A program made the position numbers and the translations under genes. Below the pieces are notes generated by a model. That model had not been told where the DNA came from. It searched no databases and was given only the letters and a program-made list of their open reading frames with translations. DNA of 12,257 bases from assembly GCA_030624355.1 (NCBI GenBank), contig JAUXKG010000034.1:1-12257 (forward strand). Reading direction: 5' to 3'. The stretch is from Acidobacteriota bacterium. Lineage in GTDB: Bacteria; Acidobacteriota; UBA6911; RPQK01; JADFOI01. Positions 1 through 7,460 of this stretch are shown here, piece by piece. Each line of letters starts with the position of its first letter. Position 1 is the stretch's first letter.

Positions 1-1136
1 GGTTCCGTCGAACAGGTGGAGTAGATGAGTTCCCCACCCTCTTGAAGAGCCTCGAAACCACTCTTCAGCAGAGTCAACTGGAGGTCATGCAGGCGTCGCA
101 GATCCTGTTCGGAAAATTTCCAACGAATGTCCGGGTTTGAGCGCAGAGTGCCCAATCCGCTGCACGGAACGTCCATAAGAACAAAATCAAAAGACACTCG
201 AAAAGGCCCAGACAACCGAAGATCGGCCTGGAAGAAGTTGAGATCGGGGATCTGGTAAAGTTTGAATCTCTCCCGAGCATCTCTCAAGCGGGAGAAATTA
301 ACATCACAGCAAAAGAGGCTGGCATCGGAACCCTTCCGGGAGGCAAGCAGGACAGACTTTCCACCTGGAGCACAACAAAAATCCCCGAGTTTCAATCGAC
401 CCTCCAGTTGAGCCAGACCAGCTATTTCCTGACTGGACGCATCCATAAAAAAACAGAGTCCTTGCTGATACAGGGGATGCTGACTGAAATTGGGATGGTG
501 AACAATTAGACAATTGGGCAATTCAGAGTACAGTTCGTAAGAAATCTGTTCCTTGTCCAGTTGACTGCAGAAGTTGGCCAGGTCTGTCCTGAACGAGTTC
601 ACCCACAACAACGGGATAGGTGGTTGATTATTTCTCCCCAGCAAGGCTTGAGTCTGCTCTACACCATAGCGTTTGAGATAACGCTCCACCAGCCATTCCG
701 GGTGGCTGAAACGAATGGCCAGCGAGTGTGCCGAGTCGCCCTGCGGCAGAGACAGCTTTTCGCGCCGGAAGCTTCGTAGAAGAGCGTTGACGAAACCGGT
801 CGCCGAGGTCTTCCGGAACTGCCGACACAGACCCACAGCTTCGTGAACGGCGGCACGGTCAGGAATGCGAAGAAAGTGAAGCTGGTAAAGTCCCAACCGC
901 ACAATCCACAGGACCGTCTCGTCCAACTTGTCGAACGGTTTCTGCGACAATCGTTCGATATAGTGGTCCAGGAGTCCCCTGTTTCTTAGAACGCCATACA
1001 CCAGCTCCGTGACCAGCCGACGGTCACGCTGCTCCAGCTTCAGAAACTCGTCACCTTGCATCAGGGTGTTCAGGCGAATGGGCTCTTTGAAAAGACGTTC
1101 GAGAAAGTGGACAGCCAGAAACCTAGGTCGACTCAA
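1..1136 (-). CDS. rsmB: 16S rRNA (cytosine-967-C5)-methyltransferase RsmB, 3' end cut by window edge
   Basis: RsmB methylates C5 of cytosine 967 (E. coli numbering) in 16S rRNA using S-adenosylmethionine; it is cytoplasmic. The frame is open from a TTG at 1136 to the left edge, giving 378 residues of a family usually about 430-450 long, so only the C-terminus is missing. Residues 6-125 look like the NusB-like RNA-binding domain (RDRRLVTELVYGVLR near 37-51). The Rossmann methyltransferase domain follows, with the SAM-binding motif CAPGGKS at 255-261, motif IV MDVPCSG at 321-327 and TLRSNPDIRW after it. The two family cysteines are C325 (PCSG) and C375 (YSTCS), the latter being the expected nucleophile. 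Start choice: an in-frame TGA lies two codons upstream of the TTG, and GGAGG is spaced 8 nt from it; the next in-frame ATG (residue 26) would cut into the domain. Divergent from lpxA. The family is clear; the exact start is less so. Confidence 0.95.
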   Translation of the reverse strand, partial: MSRPRFLAVHFLERLFKEPIRLNTLMQGDEFLKLEQRDRRLVTELVYGVLRNRGLLDHYIERLSQKPFDKLDETVLWIVRLGLYQLHFLRIPDRAAVHEAVGLCRQFRKTSATGFVNALLRSFRREKLSLPQGDSAHSLAIRFSHPEWLVERYLKRYGVEQTQALLGRNNQPPIPLLWVNSFRTDLANFCSQLDKEQISYELYSELPNCLIVHHPNFSQHPLYQQGLCFFMDASSQEIAGLAQLEGRLKLGDFCCAPGGKSVLLASRKGSDASLFCCDVNFSRLRDARERFKLYQIPDLNFFQADLRLSGPFRVSFDFVLMDVPCSGLGTLRSNPDIRWKFSEQDLRRLHDLQLTLLKSGFEALQEGGELIYSTCSTE

Positions 1137-1149
1137 TCCTCATACCTCC
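1134..1149 (-). promoter_or_regulatory. Ribosome binding site and TTG start of rsmB, overlapping an out-of-frame ATG
   Basis: On the minus strand GGAGG (1149-1145) is followed 8 nt later by TTG (1136-1134) in the RsmB frame. An ATG at 1143-1141 lies only 1 nt after GGAGG, too close for normal initiation, and reads just six codons (MRIEST) before TAG. The TTG is therefore the likelier start. The overlap of a decoy ATG with the true initiation site could limit RsmB translation, which is inference. Confidence 0.55.
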
Positions 1150-1243
1150 AGCTTCAAATCAGAGTGGGAAACACGCTTAGACCAGAATATTCGAAAACCT
1201 GCCCATCGCGAAACTGCCTGCCACAATGGCATAGAATGAATGG

Positions 1244-2017
1244 ATGCATCAGCTGATTCATTCCACGGCAGTCGTCGATGCCACCGCTAGCATCGGAGCA
1301 AACTCAACCATTGGACCCTATGCCGTGATTGAAGCAGATGCAGTGATCGGGGCAGACTGCTCGATAGGCTCTCACGCGGTGATCAAATCCCATACGCTGA
1401 TGGGTGACAAGAACCAGATCTTTGAAGGCGCGGTCGTCGGAGGAATTCCCCAAGATCTTGACTTTGTCGGCAGCAAGACGGTTCTGAAAATCGGACACCG
1501 TAACATCATCCGAGAAGGTGTCACCATACATCGGAGTGCCAGCACCAAGGAATCCACAGTTGTCGGGAACGACAATTACCTGATGGCACATGCTCACGTG
1601 GCCCATAATTGTGTTCTGGAAGACCACATCGTCATAGCCAATAACGTGCTGCTGGCCGGCCACGTCCACGTCGAGTCTCATTCCTTCATTTCGGGTGGTG
1701 TTGTCGTGCACCAGTTCTGCCAGATTGGCGTACATTCAATGATTGGCGGGAATTCCAAGGTGGTACAGGACGTACTGCCTTTTTTTCTGGCAGACGGCAT
1801 TCCCGCTCGGACAAAAGCTGTGAACCGGGTCGGTTTGCAACGGGCGGGTTTTTCCAGCGATCAAGCTTCAAACCTCAAGCGAGCCTTCCGCATACTTTCA
1901 AAGACAGGTCTGAAGCTCACTGACAGAATAGCTGACTTGAATGCAGTGGACTGTACCAATGTAAAGCATCTGGTCTCCTTCATCGAACGGTCCGAGCGAG
2001 GCTTTTGCCGCTTCTAA
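1244..2017 (+). CDS. lpxA: Acyl-ACP--UDP-N-acetylglucosamine O-acyltransferase LpxA
   Basis: LpxA performs the first step of lipid A synthesis in the cytoplasm, moving a 3-hydroxyacyl chain from ACP to O-3 of UDP-GlcNAc. The 257 residues (E. coli: 262) show left-handed beta-helix hexapeptide repeats (residues about 6-190, for example IGANSTIGPYAVIEADAVIG) and a helical C-terminus. H121 in AHVAHNC matches the catalytic H125 of E. coli; H118, H140, H156 and Q157 match the other conserved active-site positions. G169 aligns with the E. coli G173 acyl ruler, which in that enzyme permits a C14 chain; a long hydroxyacyl substrate is inferred. The QDL motif (70-72) is present but the next residue is D73 where E. 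coli has K76. ATG 1244 is the first in-frame ATG after a TAG at 1232. The ribosome site is weak. The gene stands alone, without lpxD, fabZ or lpxB, and converges on the P5C dehydrogenase gene. Confidence 0.95.
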   Translation: MHQLIHSTAVVDATASIGANSTIGPYAVIEADAVIGADCSIGSHAVIKSHTLMGDKNQIFEGAVVGGIPQDLDFVGSKTVLKIGHRNIIREGVTIHRSASTKESTVVGNDNYLMAHAHVAHNCVLEDHIVIANNVLLAGHVHVESHSFISGGVVVHQFCQIGVHSMIGGNSKVVQDVLPFFLADGIPARTKAVNRVGLQRAGFSSDQASNLKRAFRILSKTGLKLTDRIADLNAVDCTNVKHLVSFIERSERGFCRF

Positions 2018-2108
2018 TAAATTCTAAAACAGCAAATAGAGTGAGATGAAACTCGTCTAATTGTTTCCTCGGGCCCGTTACGAATAGAGAGTGCTTCGGA
2101 GTTCGGGC

Positions 2109-3719
2109 TTATTCCATATAGGGTCGAGGCCAATCCTTGGATGGCTCCAGTGTCTCTTTGATGGATCGAGGGCTCAACCAGCGAACCAAATTGAGCCAAA
2201 ATCCTGCCTTGTCGTTCGTTCCCGAATGACGGGCTCCACCGAATGGCTGACGACCGACTACGGCGCCAGTCGGCTTGTCATTGATGTAGAAGTTACCGGC
2301 CGCGTAGCGCAGCTTCTGCTGGGCGGTTTCTATGGCAGTTCGATCGGTGGCAAAGATCGATCCGGTCAGTGCAAAAGGCGTCGATTCATCACACAACTTC
2401 AAGGTCGCTTCATACTCATCATCGGGATAGATGTATACAGTCAATACCGGTCCGAAGATCTCTTCCGTGATCAGTTTCCCTCGCGGGTCACTGGTGACAA
2501 CAATTGTTGGATGAATGAACCAACCCTGAGACTCATCATGATCTCCACCAAAAACGATCTCGTACGCATCCGGATTCTCTCGAGCATGATCCAGGTAGGA
2601 GACGACTTTTCGGAAGGCCTGCTCGGTAATCATCGCTCCCATGAACACGCTTAAATCTTCCACGGGACCCGCCTTTATCTTGGGAAGCTCCTCGAGAAAA
2701 CGAGCTCTCATCGAAACCCATAGACTAGCCGGAACATACATGCGGGAGGCAGCAGAGCACTTCTGTCCCTGGTATTCAAAGGCTCCCCGAATCGAACTGC
2801 TCACCACGGCTTCGACATCCGCCGAAGGATGGACAAAAATAAAATCCTTGCCTCCCGTTTCCCCGACGACTCGAGGAAAGCTTCGGTAACGAGTCAGGTC
2901 TTTACCGATCTGCTGCCACAGATGAACCAGAGTCTCATAGCTGCCGGTGAAATGAAGGCCGGCCAGGCAGGGGTGAGACATGAGAAGATCTCCCTGCGGG
3001 GCTCGGAAAGGGACGAACTGGATTACCCCCTTCGGCAGACCGGCTTCCTGTAGTATCTGCATAATCTTCCAGTTGGAGAAAATGACCGAGGAGGCAGGCT
3101 TCCACAGCACCACATTTCCGAGCAGGGCAGGAGCTGTGGGTAAATTGCCTCCGATGGCGAAGAAATTGAAAGGAGCAATGGCCAGGACAAACCCTTCCAG
3201 AGGACGCCAATCCAGTCGGTTAAGATCCTCGGGTCCCGGATCCGGCTGCTGCTCGTAAAGAAACTGCATGAAGTAGGCATTGAAACGCCAAAAGTCCACC
3301 AGTTCAGCCAAATCCAGTTCGGCCTCAAAAGGAGTTTTTGAAAGGTTCACCATGATGGCGGCAATGGTCTCGACTCGCCGGGGGCCGGCCAGCAGGTCAG
3401 CGGCACGATTCAAGACAGCCGCCCGCTCCAAACCATCCAGAGAAGCCCAGGCCTCCTGAGCTTCGACTGCTGAATGGACAGCCTGCAGCAGTTCAGCCTC
3501 TCCCGCCAGACAGGCTCTAGCCATGACTCGCTGGTGATCGTGAGGACAGCGCACCTCGAACAGCTGTTCGGTTCGAATCTCCTCGCCACCGATAATCAGA
3601 GGGATCTCTTCAGTACTGGACCGAATGGCTTCCAGCTCTTCTTCCAACCTCGCCCGTTCGGGTGAGCCCGGGGTGTACAAAGAAATTCGATCCATCTCAT
3701 GCTCTGGTTTTTCCAACAT
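2109..3719 (-). CDS. pruA: L-glutamate gamma-semialdehyde (1-pyrroline-5-carboxylate) dehydrogenase, ALDH4A1 type
   Basis: The product oxidises glutamate gamma-semialdehyde (from P5C) to glutamate with NAD+, the second step of proline catabolism. All 536 residues follow the ALDH fold and resemble the mitochondrial ALDH4A1 form strongly, notably AFEYQGQKCSAASRMYVP (313-330), GNFYINDKPTG (475-485) and QPFGGARHSGTNDK (491-504). Visible catalytic residues are N185 (APFNF), K207 (WKPASS, cofactor binding), E287 (GETGGK) and nucleophile C321 (GQKCSA). It is monofunctional: there is no proline dehydrogenase domain, unlike PutA, and no proline dehydrogenase gene is in view. ATG 3719 has GAGG 4 nt upstream; an in-frame ATG at residue 9 is a possible alternative, and residues 1-35 are poorly conserved either way. 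It converges with lpxA (91-bp gap) and diverges from the acyl-activating fusion gene. The assignment to P5C dehydrogenase rather than another ALDH rests on the ALDH4 signature and is strong. Confidence 0.94.
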   Translation of the reverse strand: MLEKPEHEMDRISLYTPGSPERARLEEELEAIRSSTEEIPLIIGGEEIRTEQLFEVRCPHDHQRVMARACLAGEAELLQAVHSAVEAQEAWASLDGLERAAVLNRAADLLAGPRRVETIAAIMVNLSKTPFEAELDLAELVDFWRFNAYFMQFLYEQQPDPGPEDLNRLDWRPLEGFVLAIAPFNFFAIGGNLPTAPALLGNVVLWKPASSVIFSNWKIMQILQEAGLPKGVIQFVPFRAPQGDLLMSHPCLAGLHFTGSYETLVHLWQQIGKDLTRYRSFPRVVGETGGKDFIFVHPSADVEAVVSSSIRGAFEYQGQKCSAASRMYVPASLWVSMRARFLEELPKIKAGPVEDLSVFMGAMITEQAFRKVVSYLDHARENPDAYEIVFGGDHDESQGWFIHPTIVVTSDPRGKLITEEIFGPVLTVYIYPDDEYEATLKLCDESTPFALTGSIFATDRTAIETAQQKLRYAAGNFYINDKPTGAVVGRQPFGGARHSGTNDKAGFWLNLVRWLSPRSIKETLEPSKDWPRPYME

Positions 3720-3815
3720 AGTGCCTCATTTCATAAACAGGGTGGCGTTTGCTGATGGGAATCGAGGGTGATCTCAGTGTCGCTCCCCCCCAGCTTTCAA
3801 AGCAGGCGAATGCTA

Positions 3816-3845
3816 TTCTTGTGCCATCACAAAGTCCACTATGAT
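3816..3845 (+). promoter_or_regulatory. Possible sigma-70 promoter for the acyl-activating fusion gene
   Basis: In the 187-bp divergent intergenic region, TATGAT (3840-3845) resembles a -10 box, with TTCTTG (3816-3821) 18 bp upstream as a weak -35 box. This would leave a leader of about 55 nt before the ATG at 3907. The match is marginal, and no ribosome site stands out just before the ATG. The rest of the region (3720-3906) shows no clear operator or terminator. Confidence 0.22.
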
Positions 3846-3906
3846 GTCAGAATGTCCTGAGTGAGACAATGGACCGAAGGTTCATTTCTCCCGAGCCCAT
3901 TTACTG

Positions 3907-6501
3907 ATGAACACGCTTCTTGACTTCATTCCAAGAATTCGTAGCCTGGGCGACCGTGAAGCCCTTTGCTTCTACAACGGATATCGAACCTGGAAACTCA
4001 CCTACATCACGCTGTACCGCCGTGCTGCCGGTCTGGCCGACCACTTTCAAAGGAACAATGTAGTCCGGGGAGATCGTGTGCTGATCTGGGGAGAGAATAG
4101 ACCCGAGTGGGTCGTTGCCTTCTGGGCCGCAGTGTCACAGGGAGTGGAGGTAATTCCACTGGACCCGGGTTCGTCACCTTCTCTGGTCGAACGAATCCGG
4201 GAAGCATCAGGTGCCAAGCTATTGATACACGGGGAGACGGTGGACACCGGTTCCCTTTCCATCGAAGCACTCAGCTTCTCTGAGATGGCCGGTATCGATG
4301 AAAAGGACTATCTGGAGACATGCAGCGTTGAACCGGACGACGTAGTGGAAATTATCTACACCTCCGGCACGACTGGCACCCCCAGGGGTGTGGTCCACAG
4401 ACAACACAATCTGTGTGCCAACCTGCGTCCCTTCGAAGCAGAAATCAACCGTTACAGGAAACTGGCTCGTCCCTTTCAGCCCATTCGCTTCTTGAACATG
4501 CTGCCTCTCAGTCACATGTTTGGACAGAGCGCAGGGCTGTTCATACCTATTCTGCTCGAGGGGAGTGTTGTCTTCATGCAGGAACTTCATCCCACCGCCA
4601 TGATGGAGACAATTCGCAATCAACGAGTGTCGGTCCTAGTTACGGTTCCCCGGCTCCTGGGTCAGCTGAAGAAGCACATCGAGAGGAAGTTAGAGGTCAG
4701 GGATCAACCTGTCCAAACCCGGGGGGTGATGGGAACCGCCGCGCGGTGGTGGCGCTTTCGCAAGATCCATTCAAAGTTCGGATGGAAATTCTGGGCGATC
4801 AGTGTAGGCGGGGCTCGGCTGCCCGCGGAGCTCGAGGAATTCTGGTCCAGATTAGGTTTTCTGGTCATTCAAGGGTATGGCCTGACAGAAGCCAGCCCCA
4901 TCGTCGCTGTTAACCACCCTTTCAAATCCAAACCGGGCTCACTGGGACAGGTCATCGAAGGACTGGAGGTCAAAATCGCGCCTGATGGAGAAATACTGGT
5001 TCGCGGAGAGAGTGTGGTTGACGAATATCTCAAGGGACCTGGGGATTCAAAATCTGGCGCGTCAGACGGCTGGCTGCACACCGGTGACATCGGGGAAATC
5101 GATTCAGAGGGTCATCTTTACTACCGCGGAAGAAAGAAGGACATCATCGTGACCTCGGAAGGCTTCAACGTTTATCCCGACGATGTGGAGTCCGTTCTGA
5201 ACCAGCTGCCAGCAATTGAGGAAAGTGTCGTGATCGCTGCACGAAGAGATGGAGATGAAGCCGTCCATGCAGTTTTACTGCTCCGGGATCCTTCCATCGG
5301 TGGAGACCAACTGGTTCGAGAGGCCAATCAGCAGCTCGAGCCACACCAACGTATTCGAAGCTGGTCGATCTGGAGTGATGAGGACTTTCCGAGAACTTCG
5401 TCTACCTTCAAAACCAAACGATTTGCAGTTGCCCGCCGGATGGCCAGAGAATCGGAGGAAAGACCTGACGAGCAAGAAAGAGAGCACACATCAGACTCTC
5501 TGGCGGACATCCTGGCTCGAATGTGTAGTCCGGAAAACCCGGAGCTTCACGAGGACCTGCGCCTATCTGAAGACCTGGGTCTGTCATCACTGGATCGGAT
5601 GGACCTGTTATCACGGCTGGAAGACCGGTCGTCTATCGACCTGGATGAGTCCACCTTCAGCCAACTCTCCACCATCGGAGAGCTCAAACAGCTTCTTGAA
5701 GACACCATCCATAGGGCTGAGAAGGCTGGGACAACGAAAGGCAAGACCCAGGAAGTTCGAGTTTCGCAGGCTGACTGGGACCAGTCCGCAACGGTCGTTA
5801 CAAGCGCCCAATTGCCTCGCTGGAGTCGCTCACCCTTGATGCGCACTCTCCGTTTCTTGATTCAACACACCCTGATCCTGCCGCTATACAATCACTTTAT
5901 TGATCTCACCGTGACGGGTCGTGATACCTTGCAGGAAATTGAGCCTCCGGTTATCTTTGCAGCCAACCATGTCAGCCATCTGGACACCGTTGCCATTCTA
6001 GCCGCCCTTCCGCTTTCCTGGCGATTCCATCTGGCACCGGCAATGCTCCAGGAATATTTTTCGGCTTACCTGGCTCCTTCAAAGTCTTCCAGAAAGCGGC
6101 GCATCAACGCGGCACTGCAGTATTACCTGGCCTGTGGCCTCTTCAACGGATATCCCCTGCCACAGAGAATGGGAGGCATCCGACGTGCTCTGAAGTATTC
6201 CGGTGAATTGGTCGAACACGGCTACTGTCCTTTGATCTTCCCCGAAGGAATGCGCTCCCCGAACGGCAACTTGCAGGCTTTCAAGCCGGGTGTAGGCATG
6301 ATGGCTCTCTCCCTGAAAGTACCCGTGGTCCCTCTTCATATCGAGGGGCTCTTCAAGGTTTTTTCCGTCCGCCACCGGTGGCCCACGCCGGGACCCGTTC
6401 GGGTTGCCCTGGGGACACCGGTTGACCTGACATCTGAAGAAGACTACGAAACGGCTACCGCCAAGATCGAAGCAGGCGTACGTAAACTAGCGCATGGGTA
6501 A
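3907..6501 (+). CDS. Three-domain acyl-adenylating ligase / ACP-like / PlsC acyltransferase fusion
   Basis: This 864-residue protein has three parts. Residues 1-510 are an AMP-forming acyl ligase: ATP loop IIYTSGTTGTPRG (149-161), YGLTEASP (324-331), LHTGDIGEID (390-399), the GRKKDIIVTSEG hinge (408-419) and a late lysine, probably K502 in TSSTFKTKR. Residues 530-600 resemble an acyl carrier protein, with EDLGLSSLD (555-563); S561 occupies the phosphopantetheine position. Residues 640-864 are a PlsC/LPLAT acyltransferase with NHVSHLD (687-693, HX4D) and FPEGMRS (778-784), preceded by a hydrophobic stretch near 645-662 that may touch the membrane. The linkers at 508-530 and 600-640 are charged. 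Inference: a free fatty acid is adenylated, loaded on the internal carrier and transferred to a lysophospholipid or glycerophosphate acceptor. E. coli Aas joins the same two end activities in the opposite order and without a carrier domain. Substrate and acceptor are unknown. It converges on fmt with a 2-bp gap. Confidence 0.88.
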   Translation: MNTLLDFIPRIRSLGDREALCFYNGYRTWKLTYITLYRRAAGLADHFQRNNVVRGDRVLIWGENRPEWVVAFWAAVSQGVEVIPLDPGSSPSLVERIREASGAKLLIHGETVDTGSLSIEALSFSEMAGIDEKDYLETCSVEPDDVVEIIYTSGTTGTPRGVVHRQHNLCANLRPFEAEINRYRKLARPFQPIRFLNMLPLSHMFGQSAGLFIPILLEGSVVFMQELHPTAMMETIRNQRVSVLVTVPRLLGQLKKHIERKLEVRDQPVQTRGVMGTAARWWRFRKIHSKFGWKFWAISVGGARLPAELEEFWSRLGFLVIQGYGLTEASPIVAVNHPFKSKPGSLGQVIEGLEVKIAPDGEILVRGESVVDEYLKGPGDSKSGASDGWLHTGDIGEIDSEGHLYYRGRKKDIIVTSEGFNVYPDDVESVLNQLPAIEESVVIAARRDGDEAVHAVLLLRDPSIGGDQLVREANQQLEPHQRIRSWSIWSDEDFPRTSSTFKTKRFAVARRMARESEERPDEQEREHTSDSLADILARMCSPENPELHEDLRLSEDLGLSSLDRMDLLSRLEDRSSIDLDESTFSQLSTIGELKQLLEDTIHRAEKAGTTKGKTQEVRVSQADWDQSATVVTSAQLPRWSRSPLMRTLRFLIQHTLILPLYNHFIDLTVTGRDTLQEIEPPVIFAANHVSHLDTVAILAALPLSWRFHLAPAMLQEYFSAYLAPSKSSRKRRINAALQYYLACGLFNGYPLPQRMGGIRRALKYSGELVEHGYCPLIFPEGMRSPNGNLQAFKPGVGMMALSLKVPVVPLHIEGLFKVFSVRHRWPTPGPVRVALGTPVDLTSEEDYETATAKIEAGVRKLAHG

Positions 6502-6503
6502 AT

Positions 6504-7460
6504 CTAGCCCAACACTTCGCCTACCTTCAGATTGACACCATTGATGAAATCGCCGGCTGAAACACGCCTGCGATTGGGGAGTTGGAGTTCTATCAAAAGC
6601 AACGAAGTGCTGTCCCCGCATTGAACCGAGATCTCACCCCTCTCGACGGTTAGAATCTGACCCGGTTGACTCCGGGAGGATGAATGGCTCATGCCCTGAC
6701 CTCGCTTCTTGGTCCGCCAGATTCTCAGCTTCTCTTCTCGAAACTCGGTGGAAGCGGTTGGCCATGGATTCAGGGCCCGAACCAGATTGTGTACTGTGGC
6801 AGCCGGTTGCTTCCAGTTGATTCGAGATTCCTCCTTCTTGATCCTAGGGGCATAGGTGCACTGAGCATGTTCTTGAGGCTGGGGCTGAATCTCTCCCCTG
6901 GCATAGCCGGAAATAGTTTCAATCAGGAGATCTGCCCCGCTGTTTGCCAGCACTGGTGCCAACTCCCCGGCCGTCATGTCTTCAGTCACCGGCACCGTGA
7001 GCTGCGACAGAATGTTTCCGGTGTCCATTCCTTCGTCGATCTTCATAATCGTCACGCCACTGAGGGTTTCTCCATTGATCAAAGCATGGATGACAGGAGC
7101 AGCTCCACGATACTTGGGGAGCAGTGAGGCATGAACGTTCAATGTACCCAAAGAGGGATAGTCGAAAAACTCAGAGGTGAGAATCTGTCCAAAAGCCACA
7201 ACCACGTTCAAGGCAGGCTCCCGGCTTCTCAAGAATTCCAGAGCCTCAAGATTGCCCCGCAGACGATCAGCTTGAAAAACGGGCACATCATGACGGTCGG
7301 CCAGAAGCCTTACCGGCGGAGCTGTCAACCGTTGTCCTCTTCCGGCGGGGCGGTCGGGTTGAGTCATCACACCAACCACTTTGCACTGTTGCGGGAGGTT
7401 CAGGAGCGCCTCGAGAGACGGCACAGCAAATTCTGGCGTTCCCATGAACACCACCTGCAT
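6504..7460 (-). CDS. fmt: Methionyl-tRNA formyltransferase Fmt
   Basis: Fmt formylates initiator Met-tRNA with 10-formyl-tetrahydrofolate in the cytoplasm. The 318 residues match the usual length (E. coli 315). The N-terminal formyltransferase domain shows FMGTPEFA (5-12), QPDRPAGRG (34-42), NVHASLLPKYRGAAP (108-122) and IDEGMDTG (141-148); N108, H110 and D146 correspond to the catalytic N106, H108 and D144 of E. coli. The C-terminal tRNA-binding domain begins about residue 205 and carries RALNPWP. Start choice: ATG 7460 shares one base with the def stop (TGATG) and has GGAG 7 nt upstream; another in-frame ATG at 7466 would have this site almost touching it. It is the last gene of the hsp20-lon-aroC-def-fmt run. 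Residues about 250-265 form a Ser/Arg/Gln-rich insert of low conservation. Confidence 0.96.
   Translation of the reverse strand: MQVVFMGTPEFAVPSLEALLNLPQQCKVVGVMTQPDRPAGRGQRLTAPPVRLLADRHDVPVFQADRLRGNLEALEFLRSREPALNVVVAFGQILTSEFFDYPSLGTLNVHASLLPKYRGAAPVIHALINGETLSGVTIMKIDEGMDTGNILSQLTVPVTEDMTAGELAPVLANSGADLLIETISGYARGEIQPQPQEHAQCTYAPRIKKEESRINWKQPAATVHNLVRALNPWPTASTEFREEKLRIWRTKKRGQGMSHSSSRSQPGQILTVERGEISVQCGDSTSLLLIELQLPNRRRVSAGDFINGVNLKVGEVLG

Noticed and set aside
1219..1231. Small hairpin TGCCA-CAA-TGGCA just upstream of lpxA
   Set aside because: A 5-bp stem with a 3-nt loop is expected by chance at this frequency; nothing else supports a regulatory role.
2018..2108. Bidirectional terminator between lpxA and the P5C dehydrogenase gene
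   Set aside because: A CGGGCCCG palindrome and loose CCCG/CGGG pairing are visible, but no stable stem with a T-run was found on either strand.
2091..2654. 187-codon plus-strand open frame
   Set aside because: It is antisense to the well-conserved P5C dehydrogenase gene, has no recognisable motif and looks like a codon-bias shadow.
4413..5839. Plus-strand open frames of 166 and 196 codons at 4413-4913 and 5249-5839
   Set aside because: They are out-of-frame shadows inside the acyl-activating fusion gene, with low-complexity composition and no family features.
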